Below, piece by piece: positions 1 to 5,947 of a DNA stretch of 6,307 nt. The stretch's first letter is position 1. Each line of letters starts with the position of its first letter. The notes below the pieces were generated by a model. The model ran no database searches and was not told where the DNA came from. It worked only from the letters and a program-made list of their open reading frames with translations. Made by a program: the position numbers and the translations under genes. Origin of the DNA: Bacteroidota bacterium (GTDB lineage Bacteria; Bacteroidota; Ignavibacteria; UBA10030; UBA8401); NCBI GenBank assembly GCA_025355705.1, contig JANXZD010000326.1, forward strand, positions 1 through 6,307, written 5' to 3'.

Positions 1-521
1 GCGGGAGTTTCGAGATAGACCATTGCAAGTTTGTCTCCCTTGCCGGTTTTTTTAACGATCTCAATTATTTCTTGTTTCGTCTGTCCTGTTCTGAAATAGA
101 CGCCGTGAATTCCAAATTTACTCAGAGTATTTTTTATAAAATGTTCCGACCCACCGTATAATGGAAGGGAATAGAGGAGCAGATCTCCCGGTTTGAGAAA
201 TTCCAAAAGGATCGTTGAGACAGCAGACATTCCGCTTTCGAATACGGCACACTCTTCAGCTCCATCCCACAATGTGAGACGATTCTCCAAAATTTCAAGA
301 TCGGGATTGTTCAAGCGACTATAAATGAGACCAAGTTTTTCGTTCGACCGTTGTTCACGTTTGCCGTATGCGACTTCAAAAAAAGCTTTTCCTTCTTCTG
401 CCGACTTGAAGACAAACGTCGATGTTTGAAAGATTGGACATTTGATTGCGCCTTCTGACCATTCAGGATTGTAGCCATAAGACATCATGAGACTTTCGGG
501 ATGCATTGATTTATTTTCCAT
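1..521 (-). CDS. Cys/Met metabolism PLP-dependent enzyme (cystathionine gamma-synthase family), 3' end cut by window
   Basis: The minus strand reads open from ATG at 521 to the window edge, giving 173 complete codons of a family usually about 400 residues long. Visible family landmarks are YSRLNNPD at residues 67-74 (Tyr67 and Arg69 are the pair that contacts the PLP phosphate of the neighbouring subunit), SGMSA at 96-100 (phosphate-binding turn), LYGGSEHF at 121-128 (Tyr122 is the expected ring-stacking tyrosine) and the start of an ETPA segment at 171-174. The PLP-binding lysine would lie beyond the window. The N-terminal region (MHPESLMMSYGYNPEW, then GAIKCPIFQTSTFVF) resembles a cystathionine gamma-synthase-like subgroup rather than classical MetB. 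Members of the fold make cystathionine, cleave it, or eliminate thiol from methionine or homocysteine, and the substrate cannot be chosen from this fragment. The start is supported by AGGA eight bases upstream. Cytoplasmic; divergent from the aminopeptidase gene. Confidence 0.92.
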   Translation of the reverse strand, partial: MENKSMHPESLMMSYGYNPEWSEGAIKCPIFQTSTFVFKSAEEGKAFFEVAYGKREQRSNEKLGLIYSRLNNPDLEILENRLTLWDGAEECAVFESGMSAVSTILLEFLKPGDLLLYSLPLYGGSEHFIKNTLSKFGIHGVYFRTGQTKQEIIEIVKKTGKGDKLAMVYLETP

Positions 522-557
522 TATGTAATTCCTGTATTATTTGCTGAAAGGATTGGC

Positions 558-580
558 TGTGCGTGAATTATTCACACACA
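558..580. promoter_or_regulatory. Operator-like inverted repeat in the divergent intergenic region
   Basis: TGTGCGTGAAT, one central T, then ATTCACACACA: 11-base arms that match at 10 of 11 positions. It lies 37 bases before the start of the minus-strand PLP enzyme and about 180 bases before the plus-strand aminopeptidase, so it is best placed to control the former. The symmetry and size suit a dimeric regulator. It resembles a CRP/FNR-type site only loosely, because the inner GTGA/TCAC half-sites are 5 bases apart rather than 6. Seen: the symmetry. Inferred: the role. Confidence 0.35.
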
Positions 581-656
581 AAGTACCTTAGGAAAAGTAG
601 TGAAGCAAGATGGAAACGCTATTTATCCTTACAACTAAGAGCAATTTATCCGATTA

Positions 657-662
657 TATAAT
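657..662 (+). promoter_or_regulatory. Possible -10 hexamer (TATAAT) upstream of the aminopeptidase
   Basis: This is a perfect TATAAT on the plus strand, about 100 bases before the chosen start at 763. No convincing -35 hexamer lies 16-18 bases upstream, and the TTGACA at 677-682 is on the wrong side of it. In AT-rich intergenic DNA a lone TATAAT can occur by chance, and Bacteroidota often use a different promoter consensus, so this is a weak call. Confidence 0.2.
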
Positions 663-752
663 GATCTGGAGAATTCTTGACAATTATCTTGAAAATGGCG
701 GAAAATATTCTCCATTTAAGATTTTCGTTGTATATTGTTCTCACAATTTTCG

Positions 753-757
753 AGGAG
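753..757 (+). promoter_or_regulatory. Shine-Dalgarno (AGGAG) that fixes the aminopeptidase start
   Basis: AGGAG, within GAGGAGAAG, ends five bases before the ATG at 763. It is the strongest ribosome binding site in the window. It selects 763 over the in-frame ATG at 610, which lacks a comparable site and would place 51 unrelated residues in front of a clean signal peptide. Confidence 0.85.
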
Positions 758-762
758 AAGTA

Positions 763-2193
763 ATGAAAAAATTTTTATTGACCATTGCCTGTGTACTGTC
801 AATCGTATCAGCTCAGCAAGATTCTCTGCTTAAATATCTTCAATACGACACGGACCTCATTTCGTCGGCTACCTATAAAGCGCGAAGAGATTCCGTAATG
901 AAGATGATCGGTCAGGATGCTGCTGCCGTTTTTTACTCAGCTCCGGAACGAATGAGAAATGGTGATGTTGATTATCTGTACCGGCAAGCTGATAATTTTT
1001 ATTATCTGACAGGATTTACTGAAACGAATGCCATACTCATCCTTTCTCCTAAAGGAATTCGTGCAAAGATCAACGATTCCACGACAGTGACGACCAACGA
1101 AATTCTTTTTGTTCAGAATCGAAACCCGCTTGCAGAAGCGTGGACGGGGCGCCGATATGGAACGATCGGAGCCATGAAAATTCTTGGAATGCAGACGGCA
1201 TTGACAAATGATAAATTCAAAATGACATTTCAACAAACATTATTCTCGGGGATAAAATATCTGTACGCGCAACCGATCACCTCGGATGTTGAAGGGAGTT
1301 TGAAAGAACTTCTTGTACCGATTCAATCATACGTTGATAATGCTAAGCGGTACAATTCAAAGATCGAAATGCGCGATCCGAATGCAATGATCCATACAAT
1401 GCGAATTATTAAAACTGCTGAAGAGATCGAGATGCTGAAGAAAGCATCAGACATCAGCGTAACAGCGCATACACAAGCGATGATGTCCGTTGAACCGGGA
1501 ATGTTTGAGTACGAACTTCAAGCATTGTATGAATATACATTCTTACGGCAAGGTGCAGAATATTACGGTTATCCATGCATCAATGGTGCTGCGGAAAATT
1601 CTGTTGTTCTTCATTATAATACAAATAGAAAAAAGATCAACAGCGGCGATCTTATCCTTTCGGATTGTGCGGCGGAATATCGAGGATACTCCAGTGACGT
1701 TACACGAACATATCCAGCAAATGGAAAATTCACAAAGGAACAACGAGAGATATACCAGATCGTGTTGAACGCTCAAAAAGCAGCGGTTGCAAAGATCAAA
1801 CCCGGAGTTCCATGGAGTGAAGTTTCTGCCGTTGCTGATTCGGTGATCTCTGATGGATTGTTCACACTCGGTATTATAAAAGAGAAGAGCGGTTTTGCAT
1901 TCAGAAAATTCTTCAATCACGGTCTTGGGCATCCGGTTGGATTGAATGTGCACGATGTCGGACAAAGCACGTTAGTTGCAGGAATGCTGTACACCGTTGA
2001 ACCCGGTATCTATATTCCGGAAACGAGTGTCGGAGTCGATCCAAAATATTTCAATATCGGTGTTCGTATTGAAGATGTAATTCTCGTTACGGAAACCGGA
2101 AATAAGAATCTTTCCGAGGGTGCACCAAGAGAGATCAACGAAATTGAAACAGTGATGAAAAAAAAGGGGATAGGGAATCAGCCGTTAAAATAA
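763..2193 (+). CDS. pepP: Secreted Xaa-Pro aminopeptidase (M24B, PepP-like)
   Basis: A 476-residue protein predicted to remove N-terminal residues that precede proline. Residues 1-17 form a Sec signal peptide (KK, a hydrophobic core, VSA before QQ), so the enzyme should be exported, unlike cytoplasmic E. coli PepP. The N-terminal AMP_N-type domain contains the hallmark RNGDVDYLYRQADNFYYLTG from residue 65. The pita-bread catalytic domain runs from about 214 to 470. All five expected metal ligands are present: Asp301, Asp312, His390, Glu413 and Glu437. The catalytic histidines correspond to His284, His386 and His397. Spacings match E. coli PepP as I recall it (His243/Asp260/Asp271; His350/354/361), so the enzyme looks intact. 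The start at 763 is chosen for the AGGAG site and signal peptide. It is a single gene, convergent with ada. The family call is very sure; the exact substrate is inferred. Confidence 0.96.
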   Translation: MKKFLLTIACVLSIVSAQQDSLLKYLQYDTDLISSATYKARRDSVMKMIGQDAAAVFYSAPERMRNGDVDYLYRQADNFYYLTGFTETNAILILSPKGIRAKINDSTTVTTNEILFVQNRNPLAEAWTGRRYGTIGAMKILGMQTALTNDKFKMTFQQTLFSGIKYLYAQPITSDVEGSLKELLVPIQSYVDNAKRYNSKIEMRDPNAMIHTMRIIKTAEEIEMLKKASDISVTAHTQAMMSVEPGMFEYELQALYEYTFLRQGAEYYGYPCINGAAENSVVLHYNTNRKKINSGDLILSDCAAEYRGYSSDVTRTYPANGKFTKEQREIYQIVLNAQKAAVAKIKPGVPWSEVSAVADSVISDGLFTLGIIKEKSGFAFRKFFNHGLGHPVGLNVHDVGQSTLVAGMLYTVEPGIYIPETSVGVDPKYFNIGVRIEDVILVTETGNKNLSEGAPREINEIETVMKKKGIGNQPLK

Positions 2194-2236
2194 ATTGGTA
2201 ATTCAGTTTTGAGTTATCTGAAAAAAGATTGTTTAT

Positions 2237-2359
2237 TGTCATTCTGACGCTGAGCGGAGCGAAGAGGAAGAATCTGCTTGAGGCGGTGGGAAAAGATTTG
2301 ATCCATCGCGCAGACCAGATTCTTCGTCCCGATAAAAAACATCGAGACTCAGAATGACA
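2237..2359. repeat. Intergenic palindromic element with perfect 11-bp terminal inverted repeats
   Basis: The 123-bp element begins TGTCATTCTGA and ends TCAGAATGACA, a perfect 11-base terminal inverted repeat. Inside, GAAGAATCTG (2267-2276) pairs perfectly with CAGATTCTTC (2316-2325). Within that stem, GCGGTGG (2283-2289) pairs with CCATCGC (2303-2309) using one G-T pair. The whole therefore folds into a long nested hairpin. It contains no plausible protein and no obvious target-site duplication. It sits between two convergent genes, where it could help end transcription from either side. Its TGTCATTC end is shared with the elements at 4921-5060 and 5879-5947, but the interior differs, suggesting a second subfamily. 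From general recollection, TGTCATTCTGA-type repeats with internal GAAGAATCT are scattered in many Bacteroidota/Ignavibacteria-like genomes; no search was done. Confidence 0.75.
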
Positions 2360-2366
2360 TTGACGT

Positions 2367-2389
2367 GAGATCTTCCAGATATCTCTTTT
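2367..2389 (+). terminator. Weak hairpin followed by TTTT between convergent genes
   Basis: GAGAT (2367-2371) pairs with ATCTC (2381-2385) across a 9-base loop and is followed by TTTT on the plus strand. The stem is short and AT-rich, so it is a marginal intrinsic terminator for the plus-strand aminopeptidase. The larger hairpin at 2237-2359 lies between it and that gene and may matter more. Confidence 0.2.
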
Positions 2390-2421
2390 AACAAATTTGT
2401 CTACATCCTTTACTACATTAA

Positions 2422-3462
2422 TTATTTATTCTTTTTCTCAAAATCCAACAGCCATTTCTTTCTCCATAACCCTCCACCGTAGCCGGTTAACGTTCCGTCG
2501 GATCCGATTACGCGGTGACACGGAATGACGATGGAAATGCGATTGAATCCGTTCGCATTGGCAACTGCACGGACTGCTTTAACATTCTTCATCCGTTCTG
2601 CCTGCTGTTTGTAGGAAACCGTTTCTCCGTACGGAATTTTATGGAGTTGCTTCCAGACTGCATTTTGGAAGTCAGTTGCCGGAGTGATCAGCGGAACATC
2701 AAACTGTTTTCTCTTCCTATCAAAATATTCTATCAGCTGTTTTTGAAGTTTTTCCAGATGTTTATTCGTTCCGAACAGGATCGTTCCATTCAACCGTTTG
2801 CGAATATCGCGAAGTTCAAATTCCAGCATTCGTCTGTCGGTATATTCTAACAGACAAACGCCTTTTTCAGTTGCGCAGGCGAACATTGGTCCGAGCGGCG
2901 TAGGAAAGCGGGTTATTGTGATGATTGTTGTTGATGAATGATCCGACGGTTTTTTTCCGATCAGTGACCGGAATGCATCGCTGAATCCGCTGAGCGATTC
3001 AAAGCCAGTGTCGTATGCGGCTGTTGAAACTGTCTCGCCTTCTGATAATTTTTTGAATGCGTTGTTGATCCGCATCATACGCTGATAGGCATGGAACGTA
3101 ATGCCGTGATTTTTTTTGAACCAGCGGCGAATGCGGTTCGGTTCGATCTGTAACGACCGCAGATCGCCGTCTTTCACTTTTTCCAGAGGATTGTCAGTGA
3201 TGTGTGCGATTATTTTTTTAATTTCGGCCGGATAATCTCCCGCGATGGTCATTGGCGAACAGACTTTGCAGGGACGATAACCGTGAAGGATTGCATCTTT
3301 TTGTGTAGAATAATATTCCACATTCTCCGGTTTTGGTTTTCGTGCAGTGCATGTCGGACGGCAGAAGATGCCCGTGGTTTTGATAGCGGCGAAGAAGGTT
3401 CCTTCGAATGAGCTATCCTTTCGGAGCAGGGCATTATACATTGTATCGGCTGAGAGTGTCAT
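2422..3462 (-). CDS. ada: Ada-type DNA repair methyltransferase and transcriptional regulator
   Basis: At 346 residues it is close to E. coli Ada (354). Residues 1-75 form the Ada zinc domain: Cys34 and Cys38 (IFCRPTC), then Cys65 and Cys68 (YRPCKVC). Cys34 corresponds to the cysteine that accepts a methyl group from DNA phosphotriesters. Residues about 76-175 are an AraC-type helix-turn-helix region (RIRRWFKKNHGITFHAYQR, then TAAYDTGFESLSGFSDAFR). Residues about 180-342 are the O6-alkylguanine-DNA alkyltransferase, with the IPCHRVIG motif whose Cys315 takes the O6 alkyl group irreversibly. In the family, methylation of the N-terminal cysteine turns the protein into an activator of alkylation-repair genes. 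All key residues are present, so it should be fully active. No strong Shine-Dalgarno precedes the ATG at 3462, but the N-terminus aligns naturally with other Ada proteins. The upstream DUF885-like gene on the same strand is 65 bp away. No alkA or alkB is in the window. Confidence 0.96.
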   Translation of the reverse strand: MTLSADTMYNALLRKDSSFEGTFFAAIKTTGIFCRPTCTARKPKPENVEYYSTQKDAILHGYRPCKVCSPMTIAGDYPAEIKKIIAHITDNPLEKVKDGDLRSLQIEPNRIRRWFKKNHGITFHAYQRMMRINNAFKKLSEGETVSTAAYDTGFESLSGFSDAFRSLIGKKPSDHSSTTIITITRFPTPLGPMFACATEKGVCLLEYTDRRMLEFELRDIRKRLNGTILFGTNKHLEKLQKQLIEYFDRKRKQFDVPLITPATDFQNAVWKQLHKIPYGETVSYKQQAERMKNVKAVRAVANANGFNRISIVIPCHRVIGSDGTLTGYGGGLWRKKWLLDFEKKNK

Positions 3463-3474
3463 AATTTTTTATTG

Positions 3475-3485
3475 CAAGATACAAC
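3475..3485 (-). promoter_or_regulatory. Possible Bacteroidota-type -7 box (TATCTTG) before ada
   Basis: On the minus strand GTTGTATCTTG lies 12 bases before the ada start. TATCTTG is one base short of the TAnnTTTG consensus reported for Bacteroidota sigma factors. The similar GTTGTATATTG occurs at 727-737 before the aminopeptidase. A clear -33 element is not evident, and the leader would be very short, so the call is weak. Confidence 0.2.
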
Positions 3486-3527
3486 GAACCACAACGGCGT
3501 TACAACCGAAAAATTGACAAGGAATTT

Positions 3528-4841
3528 TTATTTTAACCCGCCCGGTAATCTCGGTGAAGAAATCAATTCACTGAACACCTTCCATCGTTTTTCTGCAGTT
3601 GGATTTTTTCCTGCTTTCTTCTCAACATATTTTTTTACTAAATCCTGTCCAAAATTATAGTTGATAACATAACTCCGATATTTGTCAATGAATTTGATCC
3701 GCTGTTCTGCGCGCGCAGAATCGAACATGGCGTATGTTGTCAACCAGCGCATTGTCTCTTCTTTTGAAAACGTTTCGTCGAGATGTCCGCGCGCTGCTTC
3801 GTTTCCCGCATACGTAAGTTTGCCCACGAGTGCCTGGATTATATAGTATTGCTCAACCCGTGAAGCATCGAGTCCGGCAAGAGGGAAGAGAATTTCTTTC
3901 TCGAATTTCATCCGTTCTTTTGATGGAAGCACAACATTGATCCCGAAATTAGCACTTCCTTCTGCGATCAACGACTGAGGACTAAAAAGAGGATAAACAC
4001 TAAACTCCATCCATCCTTTTTTCTTTAACAACTCAGATTCGAGAAGAACATTATAGACATGATGTCCGGGATATCCTTCGTGGGCAGCAAGATCGACCGC
4101 GCGGTCGATGAAGATCGGCAGATCGGTGTTGACTTGAATAATACTGTGTGCATTTCCTTGATACCAATTATATCCGCTCCATGCTTTGTTGGTGACATAT
4201 TCAACCACAAAACTTTCGTTCTCCGGAAGCTTGATGAATTGTTTTGTCCGTGCACGGCATTCATTGATCGCCCGTGTAAAGACTGTATCGAGTTTTTCTT
4301 TGGGGATGATGAACAGATTTCGGAATTGAAGGTATCGTTCCTGTATCGTCCCGCTGCCGGAAGGAAGGGATTGTTTAAGTTCTTCCACGATCGCCGAAAA
4401 ATATTTCTCCGAATTTTTCGGAGGTTCAGCATCGTACAGTTTCTTTGCTTCAACATCGAATGAATATTTTGTTCCCGAAAGCATTTCGATCTTTGCATAC
4501 GCGGCAGAAAGCTGTTTCTGCAGATATGTCTTACGAAGCGTCGATGATTGGTCTCTTCTCGGAACGCGGATCCGTTTCAAACGATTCGAAATCGCATCAG
4601 TCCGGTCTTTTAATGCAGTCAGTTCATATTTCATTTTCTTTGAAGCTTCCTGCCATTCTTTCGGTCCATAGTATGCATCGACAAAATCGGGATCGTGCTG
4701 ACCGATATCGAGTATCAGTCGGACATATTGTACTGCTATATCATTCATTGTGATTGGTCTTGTTTTTCTTTGTGCAGAAGCGGAGTTGAAAAAAAAGGAT
4801 GTGAGACACAAAACTATTGCTATGGTGTTAATGTGCTTCAT
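3528..4841 (-). CDS. Exported DUF885-like putative zinc metallopeptidase
   Basis: A 437-residue protein with a Sec signal peptide at residues 1-23 (long hydrophobic core ending ASA before Gln24), so it is predicted to be exported. Residues 24-200 are mostly helical and charged, without a motif I can name. The diagnostic core is AAHEGYPGHHVYN, with His254, Glu255, Pro258, Gly259, His260 and His261, followed by AEGSAN with Glu294. This is the HExxPGHH plus downstream EG arrangement of DUF885 proteins, which are thought to be metal-dependent peptidases. The histidine spacing is not the classical HExxH, so the ligands His254, His260 or His261, and Glu294 are inferred. FSVYPLFSPQSLIAEG between the two motifs is also family-like. 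The substrate is unknown. Only a loose AAAG-type ribosome site precedes ATG 4841. It ends 65 bp before ada on the same strand, so a shared transcript is possible. Confidence 0.8.
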   Translation of the reverse strand: MKHINTIAIVLCLTSFFFNSASAQRKTRPITMNDIAVQYVRLILDIGQHDPDFVDAYYGPKEWQEASKKMKYELTALKDRTDAISNRLKRIRVPRRDQSSTLRKTYLQKQLSAAYAKIEMLSGTKYSFDVEAKKLYDAEPPKNSEKYFSAIVEELKQSLPSGSGTIQERYLQFRNLFIIPKEKLDTVFTRAINECRARTKQFIKLPENESFVVEYVTNKAWSGYNWYQGNAHSIIQVNTDLPIFIDRAVDLAAHEGYPGHHVYNVLLESELLKKKGWMEFSVYPLFSPQSLIAEGSANFGINVVLPSKERMKFEKEILFPLAGLDASRVEQYYIIQALVGKLTYAGNEAARGHLDETFSKEETMRWLTTYAMFDSARAEQRIKFIDKYRSYVINYNFGQDLVKKYVEKKAGKNPTAEKRWKVFSELISSPRLPGGLK

Positions 4842-4920
4842 AGGTTTCTTTCAATTGTGATTGATACAGTTGTTCTTAATTCTTGACATGAACCAATAAA
4901 GCGTATCCAGGAAAAAAGTC

Positions 4921-5060
4921 TGTCATGCCCGTCCCAAAGGGATCCCTTCGGGAAACGCTTTTGTAAGACATCCCCGCCTGCGTCGGGAAGGCATTTTATA
5001 GATTTCTGCCAACAATCCCGCCGTACGGGATGCCGTAAAGCGGCACGCGCGGGAATGACA
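4921..5060. repeat. 140-bp palindromic intergenic element, larger member of an inverted pair
   Basis: The ends TGTCATGCCCG and CGGGAATGACA are inverted repeats matching at 10 of 11 bases. Internal hairpins include TCCC/GGGA units within a 22-base near-palindrome (4932-4953), ATCCCG/CGGGAT (5015-5031) and TGCCG/CGGCA (5031-5045). Two larger arms can be drawn: ATGCC (4925-4929) with GGCAT (4990-4994), and AATCCCGC (5014-5021) with GCGGGAAT (5049-5056, 7 of 8 pairs). They are joined by a spacer containing ATAGATTT. The reverse complement of 4998-5015 matches 5894-5911 at 16 of 18 bases, so this is the same family as the 5879-5947 element, oppositely oriented. It starts six bases past the dehydrogenase stop codon and could act as its transcript 3' end. 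No coding capacity or transposase. Confidence 0.78.
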
Positions 5061-5066
5061 AGTAGT

Positions 5067-5843
5067 CTATTGTGTTTTTCTGTGCACCATTGTTGGCGCA
5101 GACTGATCGGTTGCCATAAGAATGATATTGTTCACATTGACATGCGGAGGACGCGTTGCCGCCCAAACAATTGATTCAGCAATATCATCAGGAGAGAGCG
5201 GAGTCAACCCTTCGTACACTTTTTTTGCACGGTCGTTGTCGCCGCGAAAACGAACGATACTGAATTCTGTTTCTACCAGTCCGGGATCGATGGAAGTGAC
5301 GCGGATGGGAGTGCCGAGCAGATCCATTTTCATTCCCTGGGAAAGCGCATTGACAGCAAATTTTGTTCCTGCATATACATTTCCCTTAGGATATGTCCAA
5401 TGGCCTGCAACCGAACCAATATTGATGATATGGCCGGCATTTCGTTCGATCATACCGGGAAGGATGGCGCGTGTTACATAGAGTAATCCTTTCACGTTCG
5501 TGTCGATCATCTCATCCCAATCTTCGATCTTCGCATCCTGGATAGTATCCAATCCGCGCGATAATCCGGCATTGTTAACGAGAACGGAAATATCTTTCCA
5601 TTCAGCAGGAAGGTTGTTCAAAGCGGTTTCGACCTTTTTTTGATTCCGTACATCAAGTTGAAATGCGTGTGATTTGATCTTGAATTTTCTTTGCAATTCA
5701 TCCGCAAGAGATTGAATCTTTTCACCGCGTCGTGCGCAGATAAGAATGTTTGCACCGAGTTCGGCGAATTTTATGGCGGATGCTTTTCCGATGCCGGATG
5801 ACGCACCGGTGATGAAGACGATTTTATCTTTGAGATTTGTCAT
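5067..5843 (-). CDS. ydfG: YdfG-like NADP-dependent short-chain dehydrogenase
   Basis: A 258-residue classical SDR with a Rossmann fold, cytoplasmic. The cofactor motif TGASSGIG is at residues 12-19, NNAG at 90-93, and the catalytic tetrad is Asn116, Ser144, Tyr157 and Lys161. ARR at 37-39, after the second strand, favours NADP(H) over NAD(H). The stretch from LPAEW (78-82) through EDWDEMIDTN, ILPGMIERN, GHIINIGS and GNVYAGTK to DPGLVETEFSIVRF, ending in HVNVNN, follows E. coli YdfG closely. YdfG oxidises serine and other 3-hydroxy acids and reduces malonic semialdehyde. The fold is certain; the substrate is inferred from this resemblance. The start at 5843 gives the usual short lead into the first strand, although no clear Shine-Dalgarno is visible. 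The gene stands alone, with palindromic elements 35 bp upstream and 6 bp downstream. Confidence 0.94.
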   Translation of the reverse strand: MTNLKDKIVFITGASSGIGKASAIKFAELGANILICARRGEKIQSLADELQRKFKIKSHAFQLDVRNQKKVETALNNLPAEWKDISVLVNNAGLSRGLDTIQDAKIEDWDEMIDTNVKGLLYVTRAILPGMIERNAGHIINIGSVAGHWTYPKGNVYAGTKFAVNALSQGMKMDLLGTPIRVTSIDPGLVETEFSIVRFRGDNDRAKKVYEGLTPLSPDDIAESIVWAATRPPHVNVNNIILMATDQSAPTMVHRKTQ

Positions 5844-5878
5844 AAATTTATTGCTGGTTCAAAAATTACTTCACATCA

Positions 5879-5947
5879 TGTCATTCCCGCACGTTGTTGG
5901 CGGGAATCTATTCTATGGATGCCCGATAGGAGCGTTCGGGCATGACA
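5879..5947. repeat. 69-bp palindromic element with two perfect hairpins, smaller member of an inverted pair
   Basis: The ends TGTCATTCCCG and CGGGCATGACA are inverted repeats matching at 10 of 11 bases. The element consists of two tandem hairpins, each with a perfect 8-bp stem and a 9-base loop: ATTCCCGC/GCGGGAAT (5883-5890 with 5900-5907) and ATGCCCGA/TCGGGCAT (5919-5926 with 5936-5943). An 11-base spacer separates them. This is the layout of REP/BIME-like or MITE-like dispersed repeats. It lies between the 3' end of the gene at 6008 and the start of the dehydrogenase at 5843, so it could end the former's transcript or sit in the latter's leader. No target-site duplication is obvious. Confidence 0.8.

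Noticed and set aside
558..580. CRP/FNR binding site
   Set aside because: Half-sites GTGA and TCAC are separated by 5 bases, not 6, and the symmetry extends further out than such sites require; kept only as a generic palindrome.
677..709. TTGACA at 677-682 as the -35 of a sigma70 promoter
   Set aside because: No TATAAT-like hexamer lies 16-18 bases downstream; the nearest AT-rich candidates are about 20 bases away and poor matches.
610..762. In-frame N-terminal extension of the aminopeptidase from ATG 610
   Set aside because: No good ribosome site, no family resemblance, and it would bury a well-formed signal peptide that follows a strong AGGAG at 753-757.
781..795. Cys10 of the aminopeptidase as a lipoprotein acylation site
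   Set aside because: The residues before it (Thr-Ile-Ala) do not fit a lipobox well and the hydrophobic stretch ahead of it is too short; cleavage at VSA before QQ fits better.
1543..1965. 140-codon open frame on the minus strand inside the aminopeptidase
   Set aside because: Lies wholly within a conserved gene whose catalytic motifs are all in the other frame; Cys/Ile-rich sequence without family resemblance.
4025..4498. 157-codon open frame overlapping the DUF885-like gene in another frame
   Set aside because: The overlapping frame carries the signal peptide and the HExxPGHH motif; this one has low-complexity, Ser/Arg/Asn-rich composition typical of a shadow frame.
2237..5947. The three palindromic elements as a CRISPR array or as riboswitches
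   Set aside because: They are far apart, differ in length and interior, and have no regular repeat-spacer pattern. Two lie past gene ends or between convergent genes rather than in leaders, and no known riboswitch core is recognisable.
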